A stretch of DNA of 64,000 nucleotides from Gilliamella sp. WF3-4 (GTDB lineage: Bacteria; Pseudomonadota; Gammaproteobacteria; Enterobacterales; Orbaceae). This document shows, in pieces, positions 41,985 through 50,185 of the stretch; positions within the stretch are counted from its first letter, which is position 1; the number at the start of each line of letters is the position of its first letter. The DNA lies in contig NZ_LZGW01000052.1 of the NCBI RefSeq assembly GCF_001690275.1, positions 62,001-126,000 on the forward strand, given 5' to 3'. The notes beneath the pieces were generated by a model. That model saw nothing but the letters and a program-made list of their open reading frames with translations. It made no database searches and was not told where the DNA came from. Both the position numbers and the translations under genes were made by a program.

Positions 41985-42482
41985 TTTAGGTATTATAAAT
42001 GATTCGCCATTCTTCGGTTATGCTTCTTGCTTGATTGAGATTATTAACATCAAATTTGATGTAATCAATTAGTTTCGCACTCAAACGGTATAGAATCCTG
42101 AATATTTTTTATAAAAATATAAATCCCAAAAGAAATAAATAAAATCTTTAACGTAAAATTGATGAGTAAATGGAAAAAAGATTTAGGTATAGCTAATTTA
42201 CATAATGGATAAAATGATATTGTTAACCTTGGTAGTAAACGTATCGGGTATACAAAATCAACAAAATATGGCAATTATCAAAAATGACTCTTGTATGATC
42301 CTTATATAATTAGCATCTAGATTTCCAATGCTTTAACAAAAATCCTTACTTGGACTTCTTTTAATATGGATATAATTTGGTGTTCTGTCATTTTTTCACA
42401 ACTAAATCCGCTATTATTTCTACCATTGCTATTATTTCTACCATTAAAGATATTCTACTTTTAGCTGTACCATTTTAGGCAA
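41985..42482 (-). mobile_element. Decayed IS3-family element (IS407-like), internally deleted
   Basis: Two ends of an IS survive on the minus strand. At 42330-42400 an orfA start reads MTEHQIISILKEVQV, matching MTEHQIVAILKEAEA of the better copy at 44.5-45.4 kb, and is followed outward by an end-like TCTACTTTTAGCTGTACCAT. At 41988-42060 the orfB C-terminus reads FDVNNLNQARSITEEWRIIYNT and then a stop. Together they span ~500 bp where a full element would have ~1.2 kb. There is no coding capacity left. Confidence 0.75.
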
Positions 42483-42582
42483 ACATTACGTAAACTTGCG
42501 TATTAATATTTATCTGAATAGAGACTTAATTCCCAACATTTACCTAATTTAGGTTTGATATTTTCACTATATTTAGTGGCAA

Positions 42583-42936
42583 TTAATCCTCCTCAATGCA
42601 TTTATCACTAATAATCAATAACACACTGAATTGATTAAACTGCTTTTTTAATGTGTTATATTTATCTAGCTTATCAACATTTTTTCCATTGATAAAAGAA
42701 GCTTCAATCAGTGTATTGAACTGTTTATATTCTTCATTCAACCACTCATTGGATAGTGAAATATAATTATCTTTAATAGTCAATTTATCCGCATAAGTTC
42801 CAGAGTAAGAAAAGTACACGCCAAAATAAAAACTATCATGTTCACAGCAAGTTATATCTAATTGACTATGCAAAAATTCACTTATTTCTTCTTTAGATTT
42901 ATCACTACCGTATGTTACAAAGTATGATTTTTTCAT
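42583..42936 (-). CDS. Hypothetical protein, possibly immunity-type
   Basis: A 117-residue soluble protein (MKKSYFVTYGSDKSKEEISEFLHSQ...), with mixed helices and strands, acidic C-terminus SDKCIEED. No signal peptide. It stands between an IS relic and the SUKH gene. The family is not recognised. Confidence 0.5.
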   Translation of the reverse strand: MKKSYFVTYGSDKSKEEISEFLHSQLDITCCEHDSFYFGVYFSYSGTYADKLTIKDNYISLSNEWLNEEYKQFNTLIEASFINGKNVDKLDKYNTLKKQFNQFSVLLIISDKCIEED

Positions 42937-43073
42937 TTATTACTCATCATATATCTTAGAAAGCCATGTTAAAAAAACACACAAGCTCAACTAACTTTGT
43001 TAAGAGGGATATGTGCTATTTCTAAGTGATTAATTCGCCATTTTAGGCAAGATCAAGCTAATAAATTTAACAA

Positions 43074-43745
43074 TTATCCCAAAAGCCCTTCTTCTTTAAA
43101 TTTAGCAAGCACTTCACGCCCTTTTTCAGAAAGCGCTAGTTTTTTAAGATAAATAGCAATCATATTTTTTGGTAAACCAAAAAAAACTTTAGGATATACC
43201 AACCAAAAACCTAATGTTTCATCAGGAAAAGGAATGTTAGGATTATTATATTCATCTTCATCAGGATCATAATCGTCCTCGGCTTCACTTTTAATAATCA
43301 TTGATAAAAATGCATCAAACGAATTCGCAACAAACTTCAGATTAGTATTTTGTTCTAGATAACCGCCTTTTACAGACATATCAAAATAAAGATCATTCAC
43401 TTCATGATCCCAATAATAAACTTCGCCATTTGGGCTTAAGCAAAGCAAATCGCCGTAATTAAGCGTTGCTACGGCAAAATAATCCTCAGGTATCCTATTT
43501 AAATAACCATCGTTGGTAGCCAATAAATCTTCTCTATCTTCCTTTGAAAAGCCCAAAATGACCTCTAATGGCAATGATTCGCCCTCACACTCAATACAGT
43601 AGTCAATATTGGCTTCATTATCAAAAACAACAACATTATATTTGTTCAAAAAATCAATATAAGCATTGCTTGAAGATATTTTTAATTTTAACGCTGAAAT
43701 GCGTTTATCTATATTTTTAGGAACACTATATTTTGATTTAAACAC
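43074..43745 (-). CDS. SMI1/KNR4 (SUKH) family protein, probable toxin-immunity protein
   Basis: About 223 residues. The SUKH core is visible: PLEVILGFSKEDREDLLATNDGY, RIPEDYFAVATLNYGDLLCLSPNGEVYYWDHE, and a terminal SFDAFLSMI. In bacteria this fold is the commonest immunity module against contact-dependent and other polymorphic nuclease toxins. After it comes a ~60-residue tail (FWLVYPKVFFGLPKN...). An upstream GTG at 43784 is in frame, but the GTG at 43745 has AGGAG five bases before it and is the more likely start. No toxin gene lies next to it. Confidence 0.78.
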   Translation of the reverse strand: MFKSKYSVPKNIDKRISALKLKISSSNAYIDFLNKYNVVVFDNEANIDYCIECEGESLPLEVILGFSKEDREDLLATNDGYLNRIPEDYFAVATLNYGDLLCLSPNGEVYYWDHEVNDLYFDMSVKGGYLEQNTNLKFVANSFDAFLSMIIKSEAEDDYDPDEDEYNNPNIPFPDETLGFWLVYPKVFFGLPKNMIAIYLKKLALSEKGREVLAKFKEEGLLG

Positions 43746-43872
43746 TCTAACTCCTGAAATACTGCTTAATATAAAGACTGGCACGCCTACATGTTAAAAG
43801 TGTTAATATGATTTGTGCCAATAAAATATAATAGTGCACATTAAAATTAATTTGCACTATTATATTTTGCTA

Positions 43873-44268
43873 TTACTTTACTATGACAGGTATTGTTTGT
43901 GTTTTTGGGCTTGGTACTGACGTATCTATTTTTAACTCAGGTAGTTCAGCATTTTGGTCTGTTACTTTTACTTTTGTTTTTGTCGATTTATTATTTACCT
44001 TTTTATTTGTAGATTTAGAGGATTTTGTTGATACACCATCTAAACGTACATAAAAGATATTCTTTTGTCCATTATCACAAAATCCAACGAGTTTTCCTTC
44101 ATGCTGTTGTTGCGATTGATCGGTTGGCACGAGTTTCAATTGAAATTTAGACTGTTCAACACCGTTGTTTTTAATTTTTTCAGCAATCTTGCCACTCACT
44201 TCATCACAATTTGATGCCAAAGACAACATAGGCAATCCAAGTAAAAATATACCAATTATTTTTTTCAT
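43873..44268 (-). CDS. DUF1161-type exported protein with Lys/Thr-rich tail
   Basis: About 131 residues with a signal peptide (IIGIFLLGLPMLSLA, cleavage before SNCDE). Residues 20-75 resemble the small periplasmic DUF1161 family: CDEVSGKIAEKIKNNGV, FQLKLVP, LVGFCDNGQKNIFYVRL, with two Cys. A longer low-complexity tail (STKSSKSTNKKVNNKSTKTKVKV) and a Pro-rich end are not part of that family. Two ATGs are possible; the inner one (44268) has AGGA nine bases upstream. Function unknown. Confidence 0.65.
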   Translation of the reverse strand: MKKIIGIFLLGLPMLSLASNCDEVSGKIAEKIKNNGVEQSKFQLKLVPTDQSQQQHEGKLVGFCDNGQKNIFYVRLDGVSTKSSKSTNKKVNNKSTKTKVKVTDQNAELPELKIDTSVPSPKTQTIPVIVK

Positions 44269-44511
44269 TCCTTTCATTCCTTTTTATGTAGTTTGATTAG
44301 TATGGGTATTATAACCTATTAGATAAATAGATAAACCGTATATTTTTATTCAATTATTTTCTAGCAAGAGCCTAGTTGACTAGAATAAATCTAAAAAATC
44401 TTATATTTTATTAACCTTATTTAAAAAGATTTCATCTGTTGGATTTTCCTATGTTGTTTACGCATTGTAAATGTAAATACCCCAAACTTATTACACAACT
44501 CACGTAGAAAA

Positions 44512-45100
44512 TCATGCTGCTTGTTTTAGTGTTTTATACTCAATCGGTGTCATGTTATTTAATGCCTCATGCGGTCTTTCGGTGTTATAAATCGTTAACC
44601 ATTCTTCAGTTATTCTCCTTGCTTGCGCTAAGTTGTTAAAAAGATATAAATCGAGTACTTCAGTACGATAGGTACGATTAAATCGTTCAATATAGCCATT
44701 TTGATAAAGGCTACCGGGTTCTATCACTCATAAAATCCATTGACCAACATTCACCTTGTTTATTGGGGACTAATAACCTTTCCGGACATCGTGGAGGAAT
44801 GCGTTTTTTACGCTTTACCCTGAGATTAAGCTTTAATTCACAATACACCCGATAAACAGGTTTATGGTTCTATTGATATCTCAGCTTTCTGATACGATTA
44901 AAACATTTAGGAAAGCCCCAGCGTAAATGCCGGTCTGTGACAGTATTCAACACCGAAATAATCACGGAATCAGCCTGAAACTTAGGTTGGTAATAGTAAG
45001 CACAACGGCTTAAGCCTACAATGGCACAGCTCATAGCAATAGTAACTGAATGATTTTGTTGTAGTTGCTGTGCCCACGTTTTACGTGCCTTTGTGGGCAC
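44512..45100 (-). pseudogene. IS3-family transposase OrfB, broken
   Basis: The N-terminal ~76 codons (GTG start, VTDRHLRWGFPKCFNRIRKL) end at an in-frame stop near 44870. The frame resumes as HKPVYRVYCELKLNLRVKRK and WSMDFMSD with the first catalytic Asp, then jumps directly to SLYQNGYIERFNRTYRTEVL with the catalytic Glu and the conserved C-terminus ITEEWLTIYNTERPHEALNN. About 85 codons with the middle Asp are missing. It cannot make active transposase. Confidence 0.85.
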
Positions 45101-45360
45101 TAAAGCTTTTTTATGATTTCTTCCTGAAGCTGGGATTTTAAGCTCAGTTCGGCAAACATCTGCTTAAGCTTGCGGTTTTCCGATTCGAGTTCTTTTAGAC
45201 GTTTGATGTCTGAAGTTTCCATACCGCCATATTTTTCCCGCCATTTATAAAAAGTTGAATTACCCATGCCATATTTACGGTACAACTCTTTAACGGGAAT
45301 ACCCGCTTCAGCTTCTTTTAAAATAGCGACGATTTGATGTTCAGTCATTTTTTTCATCAT
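45100..45360 (-). CDS. IS3-family transposase OrfA
   Basis: An 86-residue DNA-binding protein of the IS: helix-turn-helix MTEHQIVAILKEAEAGIPVK and NSTFYKWREKYGGMETSD, then a leucine-zipper-like ELESENRKLKQMFAELSLK. It appears complete. Its TAG stop overlaps the GTG that opens orfB (TAGTG). Confidence 0.85.
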   Translation of the reverse strand: MMKKMTEHQIVAILKEAEAGIPVKELYRKYGMGNSTFYKWREKYGGMETSDIKRLKELESENRKLKQMFAELSLKSQLQEEIIKKL

Positions 45361-45430
45361 TAAATCCCCTTTTCTTTTATCATAGAGAATTTTCTACTTT
45401 TTTGCTGTGCTATTTTAGGGGATAGTTACA

Positions 45431-45569
45431 ACTGAAGAATGGTTAACGATTTATAACACCGAAAGACCGCATGAGGCATTAAATAACATGACACCGATTG
45501 AGTATAAAACACTAAAACAAGCAGCATGATTTTCTACGTGAGTTGTGTACTAAGTTTGGGGTATTTACA
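45431..45569 (+). mobile_element. Right-end fragment of a second IS3 copy, inverted
   Basis: 139 bp matching the orfB C-terminus (TEEWLTIYNTERPHEALNNM) and right end of the neighbouring element in opposite orientation, with one mismatch that I can see. It ends GGGGTATTTACA at 45569. It is directly joined to the left end of the first copy. The near identity implies a recent duplication or rearrangement. Confidence 0.85.
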
Positions 45570-46019
45570 ATTAGTCACATCACCAGCCATTAATACAATA
45601 GAGAAAATGATTCCTGATGCGATAATTACAGGTAAAAATTTGCTAATCCCCATATTTAATGCTCTAAATATTTCAGTTCCAATGCTATCTTTAACTACTT
45701 TGGTCGACATTATTTCGGCATTATCAAAAATATGGACAGTATTTTTAACCGCTTCACCCGTACTAACTTTAATAATATTTTTATACGGTTCAAGCCTATC
45801 GGCATTTTCAATTGAAATATCAGAGGCTAATATAATGACATCAGCCTGTTTAAGATCTTGTTCTGTTAATGAATTTTCAATACCTGCCGCACCTTGAGTT
45901 TCAACTTTATAATCCCAGCCACGCTTCTTCGCTTCATTTTCAATTTTTTGTTTAGCAATATAAGTATGTGCCATGCCTGCTGTACAAGCACAAATTGCAA
46001 CAATCTTCTTTTTATTCAT
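45534..46019 (-). pseudogene. PTS fructose-type EIIB(C), truncated by an IS end
   Basis: The first ~100 residues are a complete fructose-type EIIB with phospho-Cys in VAICACTAGMAHTYIAKQ. The start of EIIC follows (LNMGISKFLPVIIASGIIFS) and is broken at GDVT, where the IS right end begins at 45569/45570; the last 12 residues are IS-encoded. The rest of EIIC is not found on the far side of the IS, so IS activity removed it. The EIIB domain may still be made. It overlaps the EIIA gene by 8 bp. Confidence 0.85.
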
Positions 46020-46446
46020 ATAGACCTCGAATCTTATTTGCTACAGATTGAATATCAATTTTAAGTAAATCTTGAATAAAATCATCATCAGCTAGATTAG
46101 ATGCTAATTTAGCAATAATGGCTAAGTGTTCTTTATTAGCATTTTCTGGTGCACCAATCAAAATGACTAATTTTACTTTGTTGCCATTATTCCAAATAAT
46201 GCCATCAATATATTTTCCAACAACTATAAAGGGCATTTTAACCGCAATGCTTTTAGCGTGAGGTAAAGCGACATCTGGCAACACATCCGTTTCCATCTCT
46301 TGTTCATGAATCATTACATCTTCAAAAAAGATTTTGACATCAGTTAAATATGCTTGGCTAGTTTCAGCCATTAAATTAATCACTGCTGATTTTTGATTGA
46401 CAATATCACGAGTTAAATCAACCGATAAAACAGGAATGGATAACAT
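46012..46446 (-). CDS. PTS fructose-type EIIA component
   Basis: A 144-residue EIIA of the fructose/mannitol (PtsN-like) fold. The phosphorylated His is in LPDVALPHAKSIAVKMP (about residue 66), with the KLVILIGAPENANKEHLAIIAKLA helix typical of the family. It would pass phosphate from HPr to the adjacent EIIB. Since the EIIC is destroyed, it can no longer support its own transport system. It diverges from the putrescine permease gene, and a CRP-like TGTGA-N6-TCTAA lies ~120 bp upstream (46565-46580). Confidence 0.85.
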   Translation of the reverse strand: MLSIPVLSVDLTRDIVNQKSAVINLMAETSQAYLTDVKIFFEDVMIHEQEMETDVLPDVALPHAKSIAVKMPFIVVGKYIDGIIWNNGNKVKLVILIGAPENANKEHLAIIAKLASNLADDDFIQDLLKIDIQSVANKIRGLYE

Positions 46447-46710
46447 AGATAGATCCTCTTTTTGATAATAGGTTTCCGCAATGGCTTAGTTTTCGCTCTA
46501 TACTGTAAATTTAATATACAATAATTTATATACACTCACATGGATTTTGCCTAGCAAATATTAGATATCGATCACAAATATGAAAATTGAAACTTAAGCT
46601 TTAACCAAGCAATTTGAATTTAATTAACCTAAAATAACTAGTGACATGGTTTAAAGCTTATAATCTACACGCTTTAATAATTTTTACTAAAAATTAGCTT
46701 GCATAATTAT

Positions 46711-46800
46711 TATAATGTGGCAGAATTCCTTGCCGCTTTCAGCGGGTAAAAAGGCAAAACTATACTTAGTAGTTTTTTATTGTTTTTTGGGACAGAGGAG
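46711..46800 (+). promoter_or_regulatory. Promoter and attenuator-like leader of the putrescine permease gene
   Basis: TATAAT at 46711-46716 starts a ~90-nt leader. GGCA (46719) can pair with TGCC (46731). Alternatively TTGCC (46730-46734) pairs with GGCAA (46753-46757), enclosing CCGC and GCGG. AAAACTA (46756) pairs with TAGTTTT (46770-46776), followed by Ts, as a terminator. The second and third structures share bases. No known riboswitch class was recognised. GAGGAG precedes the gene. Confidence 0.45.
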
Positions 46801-46811
46801 TAAAGTTAATC

Positions 46812-48173
46812 ATGTCCGCAATAAAAATGAAACGAGTTTTAACCACACCTGCATTAATTGCATTTGGTTTAGCTTATATGGTTCCTTTGGGGATCTTTAC
46901 CACTTATGGGGAAGTCACTGTTGCCAGCAATGGACACTTACCTATAGCCTATATCATCACCCTTGCAATGATCTTTTTTACAGCCTTGAGCTATTGCCGA
47001 ATGGCAAATAAATTGCCCATTGCTGGTTCTGCTTATTCCTATGTACAACGTACTTTTGGTGGAAAAGTTGGATTTTTGGTGGGTTGGGCACAAATTCTTG
47101 ATTATTTGTTTTTACCAATATTAAATTATTTGGTACTTGGTATTTATCTTAACGAAGCGTTTCCAAGCATTCCCGCCCATGTATTTGTACTGGCATCATT
47201 GCTTAGTGTTAGTTTTTTAAATTACCTAGGGATTAAATTAATTAATTCAGTAAATTTCACCTTAATTATCGTACAAATGATATTTATTGGGTTATTTATC
47301 TTTTTAACATTGACTAATATTAATTTAACGCCAGAAGCAATGATAAAACCTTTACAAGTCAATGCTGGTGATTTTAGCGGCTTGATGTCAGGAGCAGCAA
47401 TATTATGCCTTGCTTTCTTAGGCTTTGACGCCATTGCCACTTTAGCTGAAGAGTCTAATGATGCACAAAAATCGCTACCAAGAGCCATTATATGGACAGT
47501 TCTTATTGCTGGTTGCATATTCTTAATTGTTTCGTATTGTGCGCATTTAGCTTATCCTGAATGGACTGATTTTATAGATAATAAAGATACTGCAAGTTTA
47601 GATGTCGTTCGCCGTGTTGGTGATATGAGCCAACTAGGTGGAAACTTTATGTATAACTTCTTTCAAGCGGCCTATTTAACTGGTGTTTTCGCCTCAGCAA
47701 TGACAGCACAAACCAGTGTCTCTAGAATTTTTTATGCAATGGGGCGTGAAGGTGTGTTACCAAAACAGATCTTCTATAGAATTCATCCACGTTTTAGAAC
47801 GCCTTATTTATCAATTATCTTTGTTGCTTGTTTTTCATTACTATCATTAGTATTAGAGCTTAGTTTAGTTGTTTCTATGATTAGTTTTGGCGCTTTAGTT
47901 GCATTTACTTTTGTTAATTTGTGTGTAATTAAAAGCTATTTAAGTGACATCAAGACAAAAACAGCCGCTGTACTATTTAAATATGGGTTATTACCAAGTA
48001 TTGGAGTTCTACTTTCTTTGTGGTTATGGACAAGCCTTGATGCAACAGCTATGATTGTTGGATTAGTTTGGTTAGCTATCGGGTTTATTTATTTAATTTA
48101 TCTAACCCGAGGTTTTACTAAATTATTACCATCAATTGATCCTAATGAATTGAATTCAATCATTAAAGATTAA
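46812..48173 (+). CDS. APC-family permease, PuuP/PlaP-like putrescine importer
   Basis: A 453-residue protein with 12 predicted helices. The N-terminal IAFGLAYMVPLGIFTTYGEV, the SYCRMANKLPIAGSAYSYVQ helix, GFLVGWAQILDYLFLPILN, LAFLGFDAIATLAEES and VSRIFYAMGREGVLPK, and IHPRFRTPYLSII closely follow the PuuP/PlaP branch of the APC superfamily, proton-driven putrescine importers in E. coli. Another amine or amino acid cannot be excluded. It is followed by a bidirectional terminator. Confidence 0.8.
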   Translation: MSAIKMKRVLTTPALIAFGLAYMVPLGIFTTYGEVTVASNGHLPIAYIITLAMIFFTALSYCRMANKLPIAGSAYSYVQRTFGGKVGFLVGWAQILDYLFLPILNYLVLGIYLNEAFPSIPAHVFVLASLLSVSFLNYLGIKLINSVNFTLIIVQMIFIGLFIFLTLTNINLTPEAMIKPLQVNAGDFSGLMSGAAILCLAFLGFDAIATLAEESNDAQKSLPRAIIWTVLIAGCIFLIVSYCAHLAYPEWTDFIDNKDTASLDVVRRVGDMSQLGGNFMYNFFQAAYLTGVFASAMTAQTSVSRIFYAMGREGVLPKQIFYRIHPRFRTPYLSIIFVACFSLLSLVLELSLVVSMISFGALVAFTFVNLCVIKSYLSDIKTKTAAVLFKYGLLPSIGVLLSLWLWTSLDATAMIVGLVWLAIGFIYLIYLTRGFTKLLPSIDPNELNSIIKD

Positions 48174-48229
48174 TTTAATCTTTTTAAATAGGTCTACTTA
48201 AAAGTTTAGTTACGTCTTTTTTAAAAATG

Positions 48230-48255
48230 ATTCCGTCGACCTTAGTCGACGGAAT
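48230..48255. terminator. Bidirectional terminator between the permease and HPr genes
   Basis: ATTCCGTCGAC, loop CTTA, GTCGACGGAAT: a perfect 11-bp stem between converging genes. On the minus strand it is followed by CATTTTT. Confidence 0.8.
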
Positions 48256-48293
48256 AATGAAGTATTTGGTATTAACCTGATTAACTCAGTTAA

Positions 48294-48557
48294 TTACTCA
48301 CCAAAACCAGTAGCAAATAATTCACGAATTTCATCCATTGCTGCTTGTTCATCTTCACCATCACAAATGATTTCAACGGTTGAGCCACCTTTAACACCAG
48401 CACCAAGTAATCCCATCATGCTTTTCAATTTAATTGCTTTGTCATTATAAACAAGCTCAATTGATGATTTATAGCGACCGGCTAATTTAACGAGTGTTGT
48501 AACTGGGCGAGCATGTAAGCCCGTTGAATTTTTAACTACCATTTGCTCTTTTAGCAT
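48294..48557 (-). CDS. HPr-like PTS phosphocarrier protein
   Basis: An 87-residue HPr. The phospho-His is in STGLHARPVTTLVKLA (His15 position), and the regulatory-Ser region reads LKSMMGLLGAGVKGG. The latter, and the C-terminal ELFATGFGE, look like Firmicute HPr (KSIMGVMS...GLGE) rather than the E. coli protein (KSLFKLQT). It is not next to ptsI or crr, so it is an extra HPr, possibly linked to the fructose-type EIIA/EIIB 2 kb away. AAGGAC-like sequence precedes the start. Confidence 0.85.
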   Translation of the reverse strand: MLKEQMVVKNSTGLHARPVTTLVKLAGRYKSSIELVYNDKAIKLKSMMGLLGAGVKGGSTVEIICDGEDEQAAMDEIRELFATGFGE

Positions 48558-48693
48558 AATAAAGTCCTTATTTCTATCTTAATGTTAATACAATACTTGT
48601 ATTTATATCATAAATTAAACTGTTTTGCTCTTTTTTTACGTGTATATTTTTTAATTTATCTAAACTGCTTGGTTATCTACAGTTAACATCAGG

Positions 48694-49632
48694 TTATACC
48701 CAAAAATAGCGCATAACGTGAAAAAAGATAGGTGCAGTAAAACAGACAGAATCAAGACGATCAAGCACACCACCATGACCACCGATTAGCTTTCCCCAAT
48801 CTTTTACACCTCTATCACGCTTAATGGCTGACATAACCAATCCCCCCAGAAAACCTAGTAACGTAAGCATAAATGAAATTAAACCAGCTTGTATAAAGCT
48901 AAAAGGGGTTATCCAAAATAAGCAAGCACCTAGTAAGCTTGCTGATAATATTCCACCAATAAATCCTTCCATAGTTTTAGATGGTGATAAATTCGGGCTA
49001 ATTTTGCGTTTGCCAAACAATTTACCAAATATATATTGCAATACATCAGAAAGTTCAACAACTAATACTAAATAAGCAATTAACAAAAGGTTACGATCTT
49101 GATAATTATCAATAGGTAATGTTAATAGTGCTGGTACGCAAGAAATACTATAAACCGTAATCATTACCCCCCATTGCACTTCAGCGGTTCGTGCTAAAAA
49201 ATTATCTGTTGAGCCAGTTATTGTTGCCAATATCGCTAATAATAAAAAACCATAAACAGGAATAAAAATACTAAACAATCCATACCATGATATAGCCACT
49301 AAAATATATTGCACGGGTAAAGCGATACAATAAGCAAATATCAAGACATAAAAATCATAACGATTAACAGGAGTTAAACTGAGAAATTCGCGTAATGCAA
49401 TGCCAGATGCGACAAAGAATAAAAAAATAACAGCTAATTTTCCTATTAAAAAAGCCATACCAATAATTGCCACCATTACCCACCATGCATTGATGCGAGT
49501 ATTCAGGTTATCGATGACTTTATTAGGGCTATTCAGCCGTTTTTTTAATAACCAACCAATAATAGAAGCCATCACAAGTAAAATACCGATACCAATAAAC
49601 AATAATAAAGTATCTTTTTGATAATTAGACAT
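48694..49632 (-). CDS. ynbB: CdsA-family phosphatidate cytidylyltransferase, YnbB-like
   Basis: A 312-residue protein with about eight membrane helices. The CDP-DAG synthase signature is near the C-terminus: LSPSKTMEGFIGGILSASLLG and SAIKRDRGVKDWGKLIGGHGG, followed by LDRLDSVCFTAPIF. The length and its place in a cluster with YnbA-, YnbC- and YnbD-like proteins point to YnbB, the CdsA paralogue of E. coli that has been linked to synthesis of the glycolipid MPIase. Last gene of a minus-strand cluster starting at ynbA. Confidence 0.87.
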   Translation of the reverse strand: MSNYQKDTLLLFIGIGILLVMASIIGWLLKKRLNSPNKVIDNLNTRINAWWVMVAIIGMAFLIGKLAVIFLFFVASGIALREFLSLTPVNRYDFYVLIFAYCIALPVQYILVAISWYGLFSIFIPVYGFLLLAILATITGSTDNFLARTAEVQWGVMITVYSISCVPALLTLPIDNYQDRNLLLIAYLVLVVELSDVLQYIFGKLFGKRKISPNLSPSKTMEGFIGGILSASLLGACLFWITPFSFIQAGLISFMLTLLGFLGGLVMSAIKRDRGVKDWGKLIGGHGGVLDRLDSVCFTAPIFFHVMRYFWV

Positions 49633-49697
49633 TGTTGTTTTCCTTTATTACTTGTTTAATATGACGGTACATTTTAGCTAAACGCTTGTTAACATAA

Positions 49698-50183
49698 TTA
49701 GATAAGGCCACTAACCCATGCGCCTATTAACAACATGATTTGTATTACTAGCACAATGATTTGTTGTTTAACTAGCTTTAAGGTTCCTTGTTGACGCTCG
49801 GTAATAGTTCGTGTTGCTAATGGCTTAGATTTAATTAAATGAAAGTCCATTAATGCATTATCTAAATCAATAAGTGTATTGATTAAGCATTCATTGCAGG
49901 TAGCTAAATAATCAAATAACTTTTTGTCAAATTTGATCCGTAATGCATAATAAATACCCACTATTCCCATAATAAAGGCCAGAAAATAAAAAATAGTTGA
50001 TAATAAACTACTATTAATCATTCCACTTGTTATCAACGCAAAAAGTAAAGCGATAATGGTTAATAGTAACGAAAATATACCGATAGGTAAGCTGATAGAG
50101 AGTATACTACAAAATGTCACCAACGATGTTTGACTAACTGTTGCTGTTTTTGTTGTTATTCCTGCATCATCGTGATTTAACAT
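49698..50183 (-). CDS. Small membrane protein inserted in the ynb-like cluster, unknown
   Basis: A 161-residue protein with two adjacent hydrophobic segments (FCSILSISLPIGIFSLLLTI and LSTIFYFLAFIMGIVGIYYA), a central soluble stretch (FDKKLFDYLATCNECLINTL...) and a C-terminal hydrophobic segment (QIIVLVIQIMLLIGAWVSG). A start 11 codons upstream is possible, but ATG 50183 follows the ynbD stop directly with AAGAAGAGA before it. There is no counterpart in E. coli ynbABCD as I remember it. Function unknown; coupling suggests a role in the same pathway. Confidence 0.75.
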   Translation of the reverse strand: MLNHDDAGITTKTATVSQTSLVTFCSILSISLPIGIFSLLLTIIALLFALITSGMINSSLLSTIFYFLAFIMGIVGIYYALRIKFDKKLFDYLATCNECLINTLIDLDNALMDFHLIKSKPLATRTITERQQGTLKLVKQQIIVLVIQIMLLIGAWVSGLI

Positions 50184-50185
50184 AT

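Larger units (their letters stand above)
44472..45430 (-). mobile_element. IS3-family element (IS407-like), deleted in orfB
   Basis: Ends: TGTAACTATCCCCTAAAATA at 45430 (left, upstream of orfA) and TGTAAATACCCCAAACTTAT at 44472 (right), forming imperfect terminal inverted repeats. The element is ~960 bp; intact relatives have ~1.2 kb. orfA is complete, but orfB has lost about 85 codons, including the second catalytic Asp, and carries an in-frame stop. It is non-autonomous. Its left end abuts a fragment of another copy. Confidence 0.85.

Noticed and set aside
42065-42274. 69-codon minus-strand frame with a hydrophobic stretch
   Set aside because: It lies inside the decayed IS3 relic, has no ribosome-binding site and its composition is explained by AT-rich DNA.
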